From Aliidiomarina minuta (lineage in GTDB: Bacteria > Pseudomonadota > Gammaproteobacteria > Enterobacterales > Alteromonadaceae), in assembly GCF_003987145.1 (NCBI RefSeq), contig NZ_PIPL01000004.1, positions 1 to 64,000 on the forward strand: a stretch of 64,000 bases of DNA, read 5' to 3'. The position numbers and the translations under genes were made by a program. Positions 17,471 to 26,336 of the stretch are shown in pieces. The notes beneath the pieces are model-generated. The model was not told the origin of the DNA and ran no database searches. It saw only the letters and a program-made list of their open reading frames with translations. How positions within the stretch are numbered: the first letter of the stretch is position 1; every line of letters begins with the position of its first letter.

Positions 17471-18021
17471 GATTTTTTCTCCGGATTAATAGTAAACATA
17501 CGAGTTAAAGTTGGGTGTTTATCAATAAACTGGTGCTTTAATGCCATCAGGGCGTGACCAGCAGCCAGTATCATCAGGGCACAGGCGGCGTACCAGTGTA
17601 CTTCGCCTGCGATATCCTCTTGATAGGGAATGCCCGTTATAAGTGCGGGTACACTGAACCAATCAAATACGGATATCGAACGGCCATCTGCAGTCGAGAT
17701 CAGATAACCGCTAATCATTACGGTGAACAGCAAAAGGTAAAGTAGAAGGTGGCCAAGTTTTGCTCCTGCCTTTTCCAGTTGACTACCCAGGGCTTTAGGT
17801 TTTGGATTAATCAGCATCCAAAAAACTCTGAACAGAGTCAGCATTAACAAACTGATACCAAAAGATTTATGCCACCATGGGCCCAGGCGATACCAGGTAT
17901 CGTAATAAGTTAACGTCAACATCCACCAGCCAAGTGCGAACAGGGCAATAACGGTAATCGCTGTAAGCCAATGTATAGCAGCAGACATCAGTCCGTAGCG
18001 CTGCCGGGTATTGCGTATCAT
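17467..18021 (-). CDS. yceJ: Cytochrome b561 family protein
   Basis: 184 aa, four transmembrane helices. Candidate heme-ligand histidines within or beside helices are H17, H51, H91, H142 and H156. Family members move electrons between quinol and periplasmic acceptors using two b hemes. Coupled to yceI by a 4-bp overlap. It diverges from murB across 171 bp (18022-18192) that is AT-rich and otherwise featureless to my reading. Confidence 0.9.
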   Translation of the reverse strand: MIRNTRQRYGLMSAAIHWLTAITVIALFALGWWMLTLTYYDTWYRLGPWWHKSFGISLLMLTLFRVFWMLINPKPKALGSQLEKAGAKLGHLLLYLLLFTVMISGYLISTADGRSISVFDWFSVPALITGIPYQEDIAGEVHWYAACALMILAAGHALMALKHQFIDKHPTLTRMFTINPEKKS

Positions 18022-18192
18022 AAGTTAAGATCCTGATTTGTTGCTTGTATTAATAATATATCAATAAATAAAAACTAAAATTGCTATTTAGCGGATTAAA
18101 CGACCTAAAAAATAGAACGTTTAGTCTGTCAGGCCCTTGCAGCAATCGTGCGTAGCTTCAGGTAAAATGCCATTATATTATTTCCCATTTAT

Positions 18193-19197
18193 ATGCGGTT
18201 TCGAATGACAGCATTGCATAATAAACACAGTTTTGCTTTAAAGGCTGAGGCCAGCGACTATCTGGCCATAAAAAAGCTAAGTGACCTGGAGAAGATTGTC
18301 TGGACAAAGGATAGCTGGATTCTGGGTGCCGGAAGCAATACGGTCTTCACGCAGAATTATGCGGGACAGTTGATTCATAACTGTTTGTCTGGAGGGGAAA
18401 TTAGCGAAACAGATGATAGTTATGAGCTTTGCATTGCCAGTGGTGAAAACTGGCATGAATGGGTAACCAGGACAGTTCGACAGGGAATCCCAGGTTTAGA
18501 GAATCTGGCGTTGATTCCGGGAAGTGTGGGAGCGGCACCAGTACAGAACATAGGCGCATATGGTGTAGAAATTTCACGCTTTGTTACTCAGGTAGATGTC
18601 TATGATTTGGCTGAGCACAGAAGTTTTCATCTTGCCGCTGCGGATTGTCAGTTCGCCTATCGGGACAGTATCTTTAAAAAAGTTGAGCATGCCAGTTGGT
18701 TTATTACAGCGGTTCACCTGAGTTTGCCTAAAGATTGGGCTCCGGTTCTCGAGTACCCTGATTTACAGGGCTTGCCTGTTCGTAGTGACGCCAGCCAGGT
18801 GATGCAGAAGGTGATCGAAGTACGTCAAAACAAACTACCTGATCCCCGGCAGATACCTAACGCGGGCAGTTTTTTTAAAAATCCAGTAGTAGATGAGAGT
18901 CATTTAGAGCAGCTGTTAAAGGAGTATCCGGATATACCGTACTTCCGTATTAACGAGTCTCAGATTAAACTGGCAGCCGGGTGGCTTATTGATCAGGCTG
19001 GACTGAAAACCTGCTCGTTTGGTGGCGCCGGTGTGCACCAGAAACAGGCTTTGGTTCTGGTAAACAGGGGCGAGGCGACTGGAGATGATGTATTGCAGTT
19101 GGCACAGCGAGTGCGTCAGGAAGTAAATAAAAAATTTGCAGTTCATTTGAGTCCTGAGGTGCGCCTACTTGGGGAGAAGGGGCTACTCAGCTTATGA
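18193..19197 (+). CDS. murB: UDP-N-acetylenolpyruvoylglucosamine reductase
   Basis: FAD/NADPH enzyme of peptidoglycan precursor synthesis in the cytoplasm, producing UDP-MurNAc. 334 aa (E. coli 342). FAD motif ILGAGSNT, ENLALIPGSVGAAPVQNIGAYG region, and the proton-donor serine S226 in NAGSFFKNP; PEVRLLG at the C-terminus. The start is uncertain: ATG at 18193 or 18208, neither with a clear Shine-Dalgarno. Overlaps birA by 4 bp in a murB-birA-coaX operon. Confidence 0.95.
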   Translation: MRFRMTALHNKHSFALKAEASDYLAIKKLSDLEKIVWTKDSWILGAGSNTVFTQNYAGQLIHNCLSGGEISETDDSYELCIASGENWHEWVTRTVRQGIPGLENLALIPGSVGAAPVQNIGAYGVEISRFVTQVDVYDLAEHRSFHLAAADCQFAYRDSIFKKVEHASWFITAVHLSLPKDWAPVLEYPDLQGLPVRSDASQVMQKVIEVRQNKLPDPRQIPNAGSFFKNPVVDESHLEQLLKEYPDIPYFRINESQIKLAAGWLIDQAGLKTCSFGGAGVHQKQALVLVNRGEATGDDVLQLAQRVRQEVNKKFAVHLSPEVRLLGEKGLLSL

Positions 19198-20198
19198 AAT
19201 CAAGTACGCAGCATATTGAAAATACTCTGATTGAAACCCTGGCCGATGGCGAGTTCCACTCAGGCCAGCAATTGGCAGAACGATTGCAAATCAGCCGTAG
19301 CGCAATTCATAAACGCATAGCCAGTCTGGATAAGTTGAATCTGGATATTTTTCGGGTACAGGGGCGAGGTTATAAACTGGCGGAGCCACTGGAATTACTG
19401 AATAGCGAGAAATTACAAGATGCTCTTCGGGATAGTTCTCTACCAGCACCTTTGTCTCTGCGCCGTATTACCGGTTCTACAAATGACGACTTAAGAGGGT
19501 TACTGCAGGAAGCCCAGCAAAACAGGAGAACACTTGCACCTGGCACCGCGGTGATTGCTGAAATGCAGACCGCGGGGCGTGGGCGCCGGGGAAAGGCCTG
19601 GCTTTCTCCTTTCGGAGCCAATTTATATATGTCCATGTACTGGCCTTTATCGCAGGGTTTAAACGGAGCACTGGGGCTAAGCGTGGCTATTGGTGTTTGT
19701 CTTGCGCAGATGCTGCAGCGACAGGGCATCGCAGGCGTAAGCGTGAAGTGGCCTAATGATGTTTATGTCCAGGGCTCAAAAATTGCTGGCATTCTGATTG
19801 AGCTGGAGGGACAGCCTGCCGGTGAAGGACATGCGTTAATAGGTATCGGGCTTAATATTAAAATGCCGGATCGTCATAAAAGCGAAATTGAGCAGGCTTT
19901 TACTGATGTGCAAAGTCATATTGAGGGTCCTGTACGTCGCCATGTCTGGGCTGCTCATTTGATTAATGGTTGTCGTGAGGCACTGCTGAATTATGATGCC
20001 AACGGACTACAGAACCTGATTAAGGATTGGCGCGAGCTGGATCATTTTTATATGCAGCCGGTGCGCTTGTTATTGGGACAGCATGAGCAGCAGGGAGTCG
20101 CGGAAGGTATTGATGAGAATGGCGCATTACTGGTGCGCCAGGAAGGCAAACTAAAAAGTTATTTTGGCGGGGAAATAAGTTTGAGAGCTGCGTTATGA
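19194..20198 (+). CDS. birA: Bifunctional biotin operon repressor / biotin-protein ligase
   Basis: Biotinylates the acetyl-CoA carboxylase carrier protein and represses bio genes when loaded with biotinyl-AMP. 334 aa (E. coli 321). N-terminal winged helix at about 1-65 (GQQLAERLQISRSAIHKRI), catalytic core with GSTNDD, the adenylate loop GRGRRGKAW, KWPNDVYV and an SH3-like C-terminus with YFGGEISLR. Presence of the DNA-binding domain implies the repressor role is kept. 4-bp overlaps on both sides. Confidence 0.95.
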   Translation: MKSSTQHIENTLIETLADGEFHSGQQLAERLQISRSAIHKRIASLDKLNLDIFRVQGRGYKLAEPLELLNSEKLQDALRDSSLPAPLSLRRITGSTNDDLRGLLQEAQQNRRTLAPGTAVIAEMQTAGRGRRGKAWLSPFGANLYMSMYWPLSQGLNGALGLSVAIGVCLAQMLQRQGIAGVSVKWPNDVYVQGSKIAGILIELEGQPAGEGHALIGIGLNIKMPDRHKSEIEQAFTDVQSHIEGPVRRHVWAAHLINGCREALLNYDANGLQNLIKDWRELDHFYMQPVRLLLGQHEQQGVAEGIDENGALLVRQEGKLKSYFGGEISLRAAL

Positions 20199-20914
20199 TT
20201 TTGCTGGAGATTGGCAATACGCGCTGGAAATTAGCTGCATTGTTGGAACAGGAGCTGAATTTCATTGAGCATGGTGAAGGGCTGGATAATTTATTACGTC
20301 GGCTGACTGATTATCAGGGGCAACAGCTGCTTTTTGCTTCTGTCGCGAGTGATGAATTGAACCAGCAGTTACAGCAGGGGTTAACTCAGTTAGGGATGGT
20401 GTTTGTACAGACACAGACAGAGGCGGCAGCCAGCGGCGTGATAAATGCTTATGCTGATTATCAGCGACTCGGTGTGGATCGTTGGCTTACTTTGCTGGCA
20501 GCGCGGCAACGAAAACATGCACTAACGGCCATTGTAGATGTTGGGACGGCAGTTACTTTCGATTTATTAAACAGTGATGGCCATCATCTGGGGGGGTGGA
20601 TAGCGCCTGGTTTGAATACAATGCAGGACTCCCTGGTGGCACGTAGCCAGCGTATAACGGCTCGGATTGATGCGCCTGCAGAGGTGCTAGGGCGCTCTAC
20701 TGAAGATGGCCTCTATCTCGGCTGTCAGGCAGCTGTTCAGGGTTTTGTTAAGCAGGCACAGGTAAAAACCAATGAAGTTAGTGACTTGCCTGTTGACTGG
20801 CTATTTACTGGAGGCGGCATGCATTACCTGAATACCAACGGATTTATTAATTATGAAATACGACCTCATTTGGTGCTGGAAGGCCTGGCGGTGGTTGCTG
20901 CTGATTTAGGTTGA
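20195..20914 (+). CDS. coaX: Type III pantothenate kinase
   Basis: First step of CoA synthesis, ATP-dependent phosphorylation of pantothenate. 239 aa, ASKHA fold: GNTRWK at 7-12 (phosphate loop), GVDRWLTLLAAR, DVGTAVTFD, GGWIAPGL and the C-terminal GGGM. This feedback-resistant type replaces the E. coli CoaA. Third gene of murB-birA-coaX; its TGA stop is part of the FliA promoter of motX. Confidence 0.94.
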   Translation: MILLEIGNTRWKLAALLEQELNFIEHGEGLDNLLRRLTDYQGQQLLFASVASDELNQQLQQGLTQLGMVFVQTQTEAAASGVINAYADYQRLGVDRWLTLLAARQRKHALTAIVDVGTAVTFDLLNSDGHHLGGWIAPGLNTMQDSLVARSQRITARIDAPAEVLGRSTEDGLYLGCQAAVQGFVKQAQVKTNEVSDLPVDWLFTGGGMHYLNTNGFINYEIRPHLVLEGLAVVAADLG

Positions 20915-20938
20915 AGTTTTTAGCGCCGCCGCCGATAA
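20912..20938 (+). promoter_or_regulatory. FliA (sigma-28) promoter of motX
   Basis: TGAAGTTT (20912-20919), an 11-nt spacer and a perfect GCCGATAA (20931-20938) match the sigma-28 consensus TAAAGTTT-N11-GCCGATAA at 15 of 16 positions. Transcription should start near 20945, giving a leader of roughly 40 nt before motX. The -35 element contains the coaX stop codon. Confidence 0.88.
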
Positions 20939-20987
20939 CTTAAGCAAGACAGAGGATTACAGCCGGGCCTGAATTGAGAGTGTATTT

Positions 20988-21635
20988 ATGAATAAAACCC
21001 AGTTACTTGTATGTGCTTTATTACTGCTGCCTTTTGCCGTGGTTCAGGCTGGTCAGAATACATTGCCGTCGCGTATTGTGCAGGCCGTTCAGCTGTACTC
21101 CGATCAGGAATTGGTAGCCTTAATTCGTGAAAACACACACTTGCAGCGCGTACGTGACGTGGATGACTGTCAGCTTTACCAGGACATTCAAGCCCAGGCG
21201 GAGGTTGAACAGCGGCCCGCTTATCAGTTTTTATACGGTGATATGCTGGCCTACGAGGTGTGCTACGACCGTGATGTCGAGCTCGGTGTTACCTACATGA
21301 AACGTGCTGCAGAACAAGGGCTGGCGGAAGCGATGGAGCAACTGGGACGCTACTACCATACCGGCCAGCTGGTACAGAAGGATTTACAACGAGCAATTCT
21401 TTATTTACGTGAAGCATCAGCTTTAGGGAATTTACCGGCGCAAAAGCGCTTTGCCGACATTTTGTTAAGTGGTTATGGCAGCCCATTAGACTATGAAGCT
21501 GCATACCATTACCTGCACAATTCAGTAACCGCGGATCGTAGTCAACATAGTGCTATCCAACGGCGTCTGGAAAAACTTGCTGAACGTTTACCGCCGCGTA
21601 TAGTTGAACGTGCCCGCAGTCCATTGGATTCCTGA
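20988..21635 (+). CDS. motX: Sodium-type polar flagellar motor protein MotX
   Basis: 215 aa with a signal peptide (about 1-21) and Sel1-like repeats in the middle (for example ELGVTYMKRAAEQGLAEAM and AILYLREASALGNL). Collinear with Vibrio MotX, including DCQLYQDI, YQFLYGDMLAYEVC, YGSPLDYE and NSVTADRSQH. With MotY it forms the periplasmic T ring that holds the PomA/PomB sodium stator at the polar flagellum. The FliA promoter upstream supports the call. No other motility gene adjoins it. Confidence 0.92.
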   Translation: MNKTQLLVCALLLLPFAVVQAGQNTLPSRIVQAVQLYSDQELVALIRENTHLQRVRDVDDCQLYQDIQAQAEVEQRPAYQFLYGDMLAYEVCYDRDVELGVTYMKRAAEQGLAEAMEQLGRYYHTGQLVQKDLQRAILYLREASALGNLPAQKRFADILLSGYGSPLDYEAAYHYLHNSVTADRSQHSAIQRRLEKLAERLPPRIVERARSPLDS

Positions 21636-21659
21636 TACTGATTTGGTTGCTATACGTGC

Positions 21660-22796
21660 TCAGGACAGACGTGACTTAAAATCCTGATAATTAAAGCGGC
21701 GGACCAGTTCAAATTCGCCGTTTTCGCGTAATATCCCGATCGATGGATGTTCCACACCATTAAAAAAGCTGGTTTTAACCATGGTGTAGTGCATCATGTC
21801 CTCGAAAATAAGGCGCTGACCAATTTGCAGTGGCTGTTCAAAGCTCCACTCACCAATAACATCACCAGCCAGACAGGAATTGCCTCCTAACCGGTACCGG
21901 TGAGCGAACTCTCCGGGTTCGCCAGCCCCACTGATACCCGGCCGATAAGGCATCTCCAGAACATCGGGCATGTGTGCGGTTGCGGAAATATCCAGAATGG
22001 CGATTTGGCCAGCATTTTCGACAATGTCTACGACTTCACAAACAAGCGGTCCTGTCTGCCAGGCAACCGCAGAGCCGGGCTCTAAAATCACCTGAACATC
22101 ATACTTTTCGCGTAACCTTTGCAGTTGACTGATCAGATGATCAAGATCATAGCCCTTGCGGGTCATCAGGTGACCACCGCCAAGATTAATCCATTTCAAA
22201 GCATGCAGATACTGCCCAAACTTTGCTTCTACTGCAGCCAGTGTGCGCTCTAAAGCATAAGAATCACACTCACAGAGGTTGTGAATGTGAAAGCCTTCAA
22301 TTTCGCTTAAATCGACACTTTCCAGCTGTGAACTCAGAATTCCTAAACGTGACCCGGGAGCTGAGGGATCATAGAGCTCGGTATCTGCTTCCGGTTGTTC
22401 CGGATTGATACGCAGACCAACAGAGACACCGGCCATTTTTGCCTGTTCACGATAGCGCTGCCATTGACTCAGGCTATTGAATGATATGTGGTTGCAGTGG
22501 CTGAGTAATTGCTTAATGTCATTGGCTTTGTAGGCTGGTGAGTAAGCATGTACTTCACTACCAAAGGTATCCGCGGCAAGTTCAGCTTCCCATACTGAGC
22601 TGGCCGTACAGCCTTTAAGATACTGGCGTACCAGAGGGAAGGCACTCCACATGGAAAACCCTTTGAGCGCCAGAATAATATCAGCGCCGCTTTTTTGCTG
22701 AACTTGTTGCATCAGCTCCAGATTGGCTTTCAGCTTGGCTTCATCAAGCACGTAGCACGGTGAAGGAATCGCAGGGTCCAGATAAGGGTTAACCAT
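21660..22796 (-). CDS. nspC: Carboxynorspermidine / carboxyspermidine decarboxylase
   Basis: PLP enzyme of the alanine-racemase-like fold that decarboxylates carboxynorspermidine or carboxyspermidine to the triamine. 378 aa (Vibrio NspC 377). PLP lysine K45 in ALKGFSMW, NLCECDS, NLGGGHLMTRKGYD and EPGSAV. The frame runs up to 22862, but AGGAG precedes ATG 22796 and the N-terminus (NPYLDPAIPSPCYVLDE) fits. Lies 13 nt after its dehydrogenase partner. Convergent with motX (24-nt gap). Confidence 0.93.
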   Translation of the reverse strand: MVNPYLDPAIPSPCYVLDEAKLKANLELMQQVQQKSGADIILALKGFSMWSAFPLVRQYLKGCTASSVWEAELAADTFGSEVHAYSPAYKANDIKQLLSHCNHISFNSLSQWQRYREQAKMAGVSVGLRINPEQPEADTELYDPSAPGSRLGILSSQLESVDLSEIEGFHIHNLCECDSYALERTLAAVEAKFGQYLHALKWINLGGGHLMTRKGYDLDHLISQLQRLREKYDVQVILEPGSAVAWQTGPLVCEVVDIVENAGQIAILDISATAHMPDVLEMPYRPGISGAGEPGEFAHRYRLGGNSCLAGDVIGEWSFEQPLQIGQRLIFEDMMHYTMVKTSFFNGVEHPSIGILRENGEFELVRRFNYQDFKSRLS

Positions 22797-22809
22797 GTAT
22801 GTGCTGCTC

Positions 22810-24012
22810 CTACTTACTAAAAGGGCTTTTTTCCACTTCAACAACCTGCCACGGCAGGCCATATTTATTCAGCTTCTGCATGAAAATATCCGGGTCAAAC
22901 TGCTCCATGTTGTAAACCCCGGGTTTCATCCATTCGCCCTGTAGCATTAAAGAAGCACCAATCATGGCGGGTACGCCTGTGGTGTAAGACACCGCCTGAG
23001 CGCCGACTTCTTCATTGCACTTGGCATGGTCACAGTTATTGTAAATGAAGATGGTTTTTTCTTTGCCGTCTTTAATGCCTGTTACATAAGTGCCAATACA
23101 GGTCATTCCTTCATAGCCTTCAGCCAGTGATCCTGGATTAGGCAATACTGCTTTAAGGAACTCCAGCGGTATAATTTGCTGACCTTGAAAATCAATTGGA
23201 TGAATAGAAGTCATGCCAATACCTTCAAGCACTTTCAGGTGGTTCAGATAGGCATCGCCGAAAGTCATCCAGAAACGCGCGCGTTTCAGGGTTGGGAAGT
23301 GCTTAACCAGCGACTCGAGCTCTTCATGAAAAAGCAGGTAAGAAGGGCGAACACCAACACCGGGGTAATCCAGATCTTCGCGTACACTGATAGGATCGGT
23401 TTCATGCCATTCGCCGTTTTCCCAGTATTTACCTCGTTGGGTGATTTCGCGGATGTTGATTTCCGGATTAAAGTTAGTAGCAAAGGCTTTGCCATGATCG
23501 CCACCATTGCAGTCAACAATGTCCAGATACTGGACTTCGTCGAAATAGTGTTTGGCCGCGTAAGCGGTAAAAACGTTGGTTACACCCGGGTCAAAACCTG
23601 AGCCCAGCAACGCCATTAAACCCGCTTGCTTAAATTTCTCGTGATAAGCCCATTGCCAGGAGTATTCAAATTTGGCTTCATCTTTGGGCTCGTAGTTAGC
23701 CGTATCCAGGTAATGTACACCAGTTTCCAGACAGGCATCCATGATAGGCAGATCCTGGTATGGGAGGGCGACATTAATAACCAGCGCGGGTTTAACTTTA
23801 TTAATAAGCTCAACCAATTGCGGTACATTGTCGGCGTCTACGGCATAAACGCCGACGACACGGTCTTTGCCCGCTTCCTGTTGCAGTTTTTCGCATTTAG
23901 ATACCGTGCGTGAAGCGAGATGAATCTCGCTGAAATATTCCGGTAACATGGCGCATTTTTTTACTACTACGCCGCTTACGCCGCCGGCGCCGATAATAAG
24001 TATTCGGGACAT
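22810..24012 (-). CDS. Carboxynorspermidine / carboxyspermidine dehydrogenase
   Basis: Saccharopine-dehydrogenase-like protein, 400 aa, with an N-terminal Rossmann motif IIGAGGVSG at 6-14. In Vibrio the homologue condenses aspartate semialdehyde with diaminopropane or putrescine, reductively, to carboxynorspermidine or carboxyspermidine. The adjoining nspC makes this role near certain. The Vibrio diaminobutyrate aminotransferase/decarboxylase that supplies diaminopropane is not next to it, so spermidine from putrescine may be the true product. Confidence 0.92.
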   Translation of the reverse strand: MSRILIIGAGGVSGVVVKKCAMLPEYFSEIHLASRTVSKCEKLQQEAGKDRVVGVYAVDADNVPQLVELINKVKPALVINVALPYQDLPIMDACLETGVHYLDTANYEPKDEAKFEYSWQWAYHEKFKQAGLMALLGSGFDPGVTNVFTAYAAKHYFDEVQYLDIVDCNGGDHGKAFATNFNPEINIREITQRGKYWENGEWHETDPISVREDLDYPGVGVRPSYLLFHEELESLVKHFPTLKRARFWMTFGDAYLNHLKVLEGIGMTSIHPIDFQGQQIIPLEFLKAVLPNPGSLAEGYEGMTCIGTYVTGIKDGKEKTIFIYNNCDHAKCNEEVGAQAVSYTTGVPAMIGASLMLQGEWMKPGVYNMEQFDPDIFMQKLNKYGLPWQVVEVEKSPFSK

Positions 24013-24056
24013 ATACTAACCCTTATTCGTTATAATGTGACTGCGTGTCGCGAAAT

Positions 24057-24091
24057 CAAAAAGTGGGCGCGATTTTGCCTGCGCCCACTGC
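24057..24091 (-). terminator. Terminator downstream of the prolyl oligopeptidase gene
   Basis: A 9-bp perfect stem, AGTGGGCGC with GCGCCCACT (24062-24089), followed on the minus strand by TTTTTGATTTC. It ends transcription of the minus-strand peptidase gene before the polyamine genes, whose promoter must lie in 24013-24056. Confidence 0.8.
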
Positions 24092-24136
24092 AATTTGCAA
24101 TGCCTGTTGCGACCTGTCTGCTGCCGTTAAATTAGT

Positions 24137-26296
24137 TTAATCGGTTTCGTTTTGCAAAGGTTTCAGGTTTAGGTGTTCGCGCAAAAAAGCCCATTGGTCA
24201 GCAATCCGCTCAATACGCATCCAGGTTGGCGTACCAGCGCCATGACCTGCACGGGTTTCTACTCTTAGCAGTACTGGATTCTCGCATCCTTGTGCGTGTT
24301 GCAATGCGGCAGCGAATTTATAACTATGCCAGGGGGCCACTCTGTCGTCCTGATGGCCAGTACTGATTAAGGTCGCAGGATAACAGGTACCTGGCTCCAG
24401 GTTATGTAATGGAGAATATGCTTGCAAGGCACGAAATTCTTCCTCATTGCGACTGCTACCAAAGTCGCTGCTCCAGGATCGGGCGTTAGCGTCAGTCGTG
24501 TGGTAGCGCAGCATATCGAATAAGCCGACTGCCGGAAGCGCCGCGGCAAAGAGATCCGGGCGCTGAGTCATTGCTGCGGCGACCAGCAGACCGCCATTAC
24601 TGACTCCCTGAATAGCCAGATGTTCAGAGCTGGTATATTGCTGGTCAATTAAATAACTGGCAGCGGCAATAAAATCATCAAATGCATTTTGTTTGTTGAG
24701 CCGAATTCCGCCTTGATGCCATTCGTCACCATATTCACCGCCACCACGGACATTCGGGATAGCCAGAATCCCTCCCTGTTCCAGCCAGGCCAGCTGAGAC
24801 ACGCTGAAATCAGGTGTCAGGGAGATATTAAAGCCCCCGTAACCGTATAGTAGGGTGGGATTAGAGCCATCCAAATCGATGTCATCACGATGCACTATGA
24901 ACATAGGTATGCGGGTGCCATCGGCACTCTTAAAAAAGACCTGGCGAGTTTCATAGCCAGTCAGACTAGCCGGAATTTCGGTGCGGTAATGCTCATTCAG
25001 TTCGTGATTGGCAATATCATAATGGTAGACGATCCCCGGTTCAGTAAAACTCACGAAACTAAAGAAAGTCTCCAGATGATTTTTATCGCCGGTGAAGCCT
25101 GAAATGCTGCCGATGCCCGGTAACCTTAGTTCTTGTTCATAGCGACCGTAGGCATTATAGATACGCACCTGAGATTGTGCGTCCTGCAGGTAATGGGCAA
25201 AAAATTTGCCACCGACATAGTTTACTTCCAACAGGGTTTCTTCCCGTGGGGCAATAATTTCCTGCCAGTCACTCGGGTGCGGGCGATTGATGTCGACGGC
25301 AATTACCCGTCCGGTGGGAGCGTCGTTAGTTGTATGGAAAAAGAGCAGATTAGCATCTGTATCTATAAGTTGATAACGGGCATCCCAGTCACTGATCAGG
25401 TGTCGCCAGCGCGCATCAGTATCGGTTAAGTCAAGATAATGAATAGCATTGGTGGAAAATCCATCGGTAACTGTTGCTATCAGAAAACGGCCATCTGAGG
25501 AAACTGTGGGATAAGGGTTCCAGGTACCATACTGACTGACATCATAAACCCGGCGGTCATTGCTTTGCGAGGTGCCGAGGCGATGGAAGTAAATAGCAAC
25601 CGGCTGACTGTCGTCGGGTTCACCTGCTGCTGTTTCCGGATAACGACTGTAATAAAAGCCATTTTCACTGGGGAGCCAGCTGACGTTGGTAAACTTGGTA
25701 CCACGAATAATATCGTCCAGATCCTGGCCAGTATTCACGTCGCGCACACGAAATTCGGTCCAGTCCGAACCTGCATCGGAAACAGCGTAAGCCACATAAC
25801 GAGCATTCGGGCTAACCTGGATGCGGGCTAAAGAAACTGTGCCGTCCTGGCCCCATTCATTAGGGTTTAATAACGGGCGTGCAACACCATCAGGTTGTTG
25901 GCTAACATAAAGCACAGGCTGGTTTTGCAAGCCGTCGTTACGGAAGTGAAAGTATCGGTCTCCTTTACGAAAAGGAGTCTCAATACGTTCATAGTTCCAC
26001 AATTGGGTCAGACGGTTTTTTATTTGATCACGCTCATTCAGGTTTTGCAGGTAAGGCAGACTAAGTTCATTTTGCTCTCTGACCCATCCGCGTACAGCAT
26101 CGCTTTGTAGCTGTTCCAGCCAGCGATAAGGGTCTGCTACCTCGGTACCGTGGTAATTATCACTAAACTGAATACGCTCGCTATCCGGATATGAAAGCTG
26201 GGTAGAAGGTTCAGGCTCTTCAGTAGTTTTTTCAACACTGCTGCAGGCTGCTAAGAACAAAGCCGCTACTAGAAAGCTGACTATTGGATTTTTCAT
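24137..26296 (-). CDS. Prolyl oligopeptidase (S9A family) lipoprotein
   Basis: 719-aa serine peptidase that should cleave short peptides after proline. It begins with a lipoprotein signal, LFLAAC (lipid cysteine C18), so it is probably anchored in the outer membrane facing the periplasm. Then a seven-bladed propeller and an alpha/beta-hydrolase domain with S566 in GVSNGG, D650/D651 in HQDDRVAP and H685 in RAGHGAG. The open frame reaches 26455, but AGGA before ATG 26296 and the lipobox fix the start. It follows tmcA by 40 nt. Confidence 0.94.
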   Translation of the reverse strand: MKNPIVSFLVAALFLAACSSVEKTTEEPEPSTQLSYPDSERIQFSDNYHGTEVADPYRWLEQLQSDAVRGWVREQNELSLPYLQNLNERDQIKNRLTQLWNYERIETPFRKGDRYFHFRNDGLQNQPVLYVSQQPDGVARPLLNPNEWGQDGTVSLARIQVSPNARYVAYAVSDAGSDWTEFRVRDVNTGQDLDDIIRGTKFTNVSWLPSENGFYYSRYPETAAGEPDDSQPVAIYFHRLGTSQSNDRRVYDVSQYGTWNPYPTVSSDGRFLIATVTDGFSTNAIHYLDLTDTDARWRHLISDWDARYQLIDTDANLLFFHTTNDAPTGRVIAVDINRPHPSDWQEIIAPREETLLEVNYVGGKFFAHYLQDAQSQVRIYNAYGRYEQELRLPGIGSISGFTGDKNHLETFFSFVSFTEPGIVYHYDIANHELNEHYRTEIPASLTGYETRQVFFKSADGTRIPMFIVHRDDIDLDGSNPTLLYGYGGFNISLTPDFSVSQLAWLEQGGILAIPNVRGGGEYGDEWHQGGIRLNKQNAFDDFIAAASYLIDQQYTSSEHLAIQGVSNGGLLVAAAMTQRPDLFAAALPAVGLFDMLRYHTTDANARSWSSDFGSSRNEEEFRALQAYSPLHNLEPGTCYPATLISTGHQDDRVAPWHSYKFAAALQHAQGCENPVLLRVETRAGHGAGTPTWMRIERIADQWAFLREHLNLKPLQNETD

Positions 26297-26336
26297 TGTT
26301 AATTCCTGATGTAACACCCCTGATATCAAGGGGCTA

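Noticed and set aside
21938..21952. GCCGATAA inside nspC as a further FliA promoter
   Set aside because: No -35 at 11-nt spacing, and the position is inside a gene on its antisense strand.
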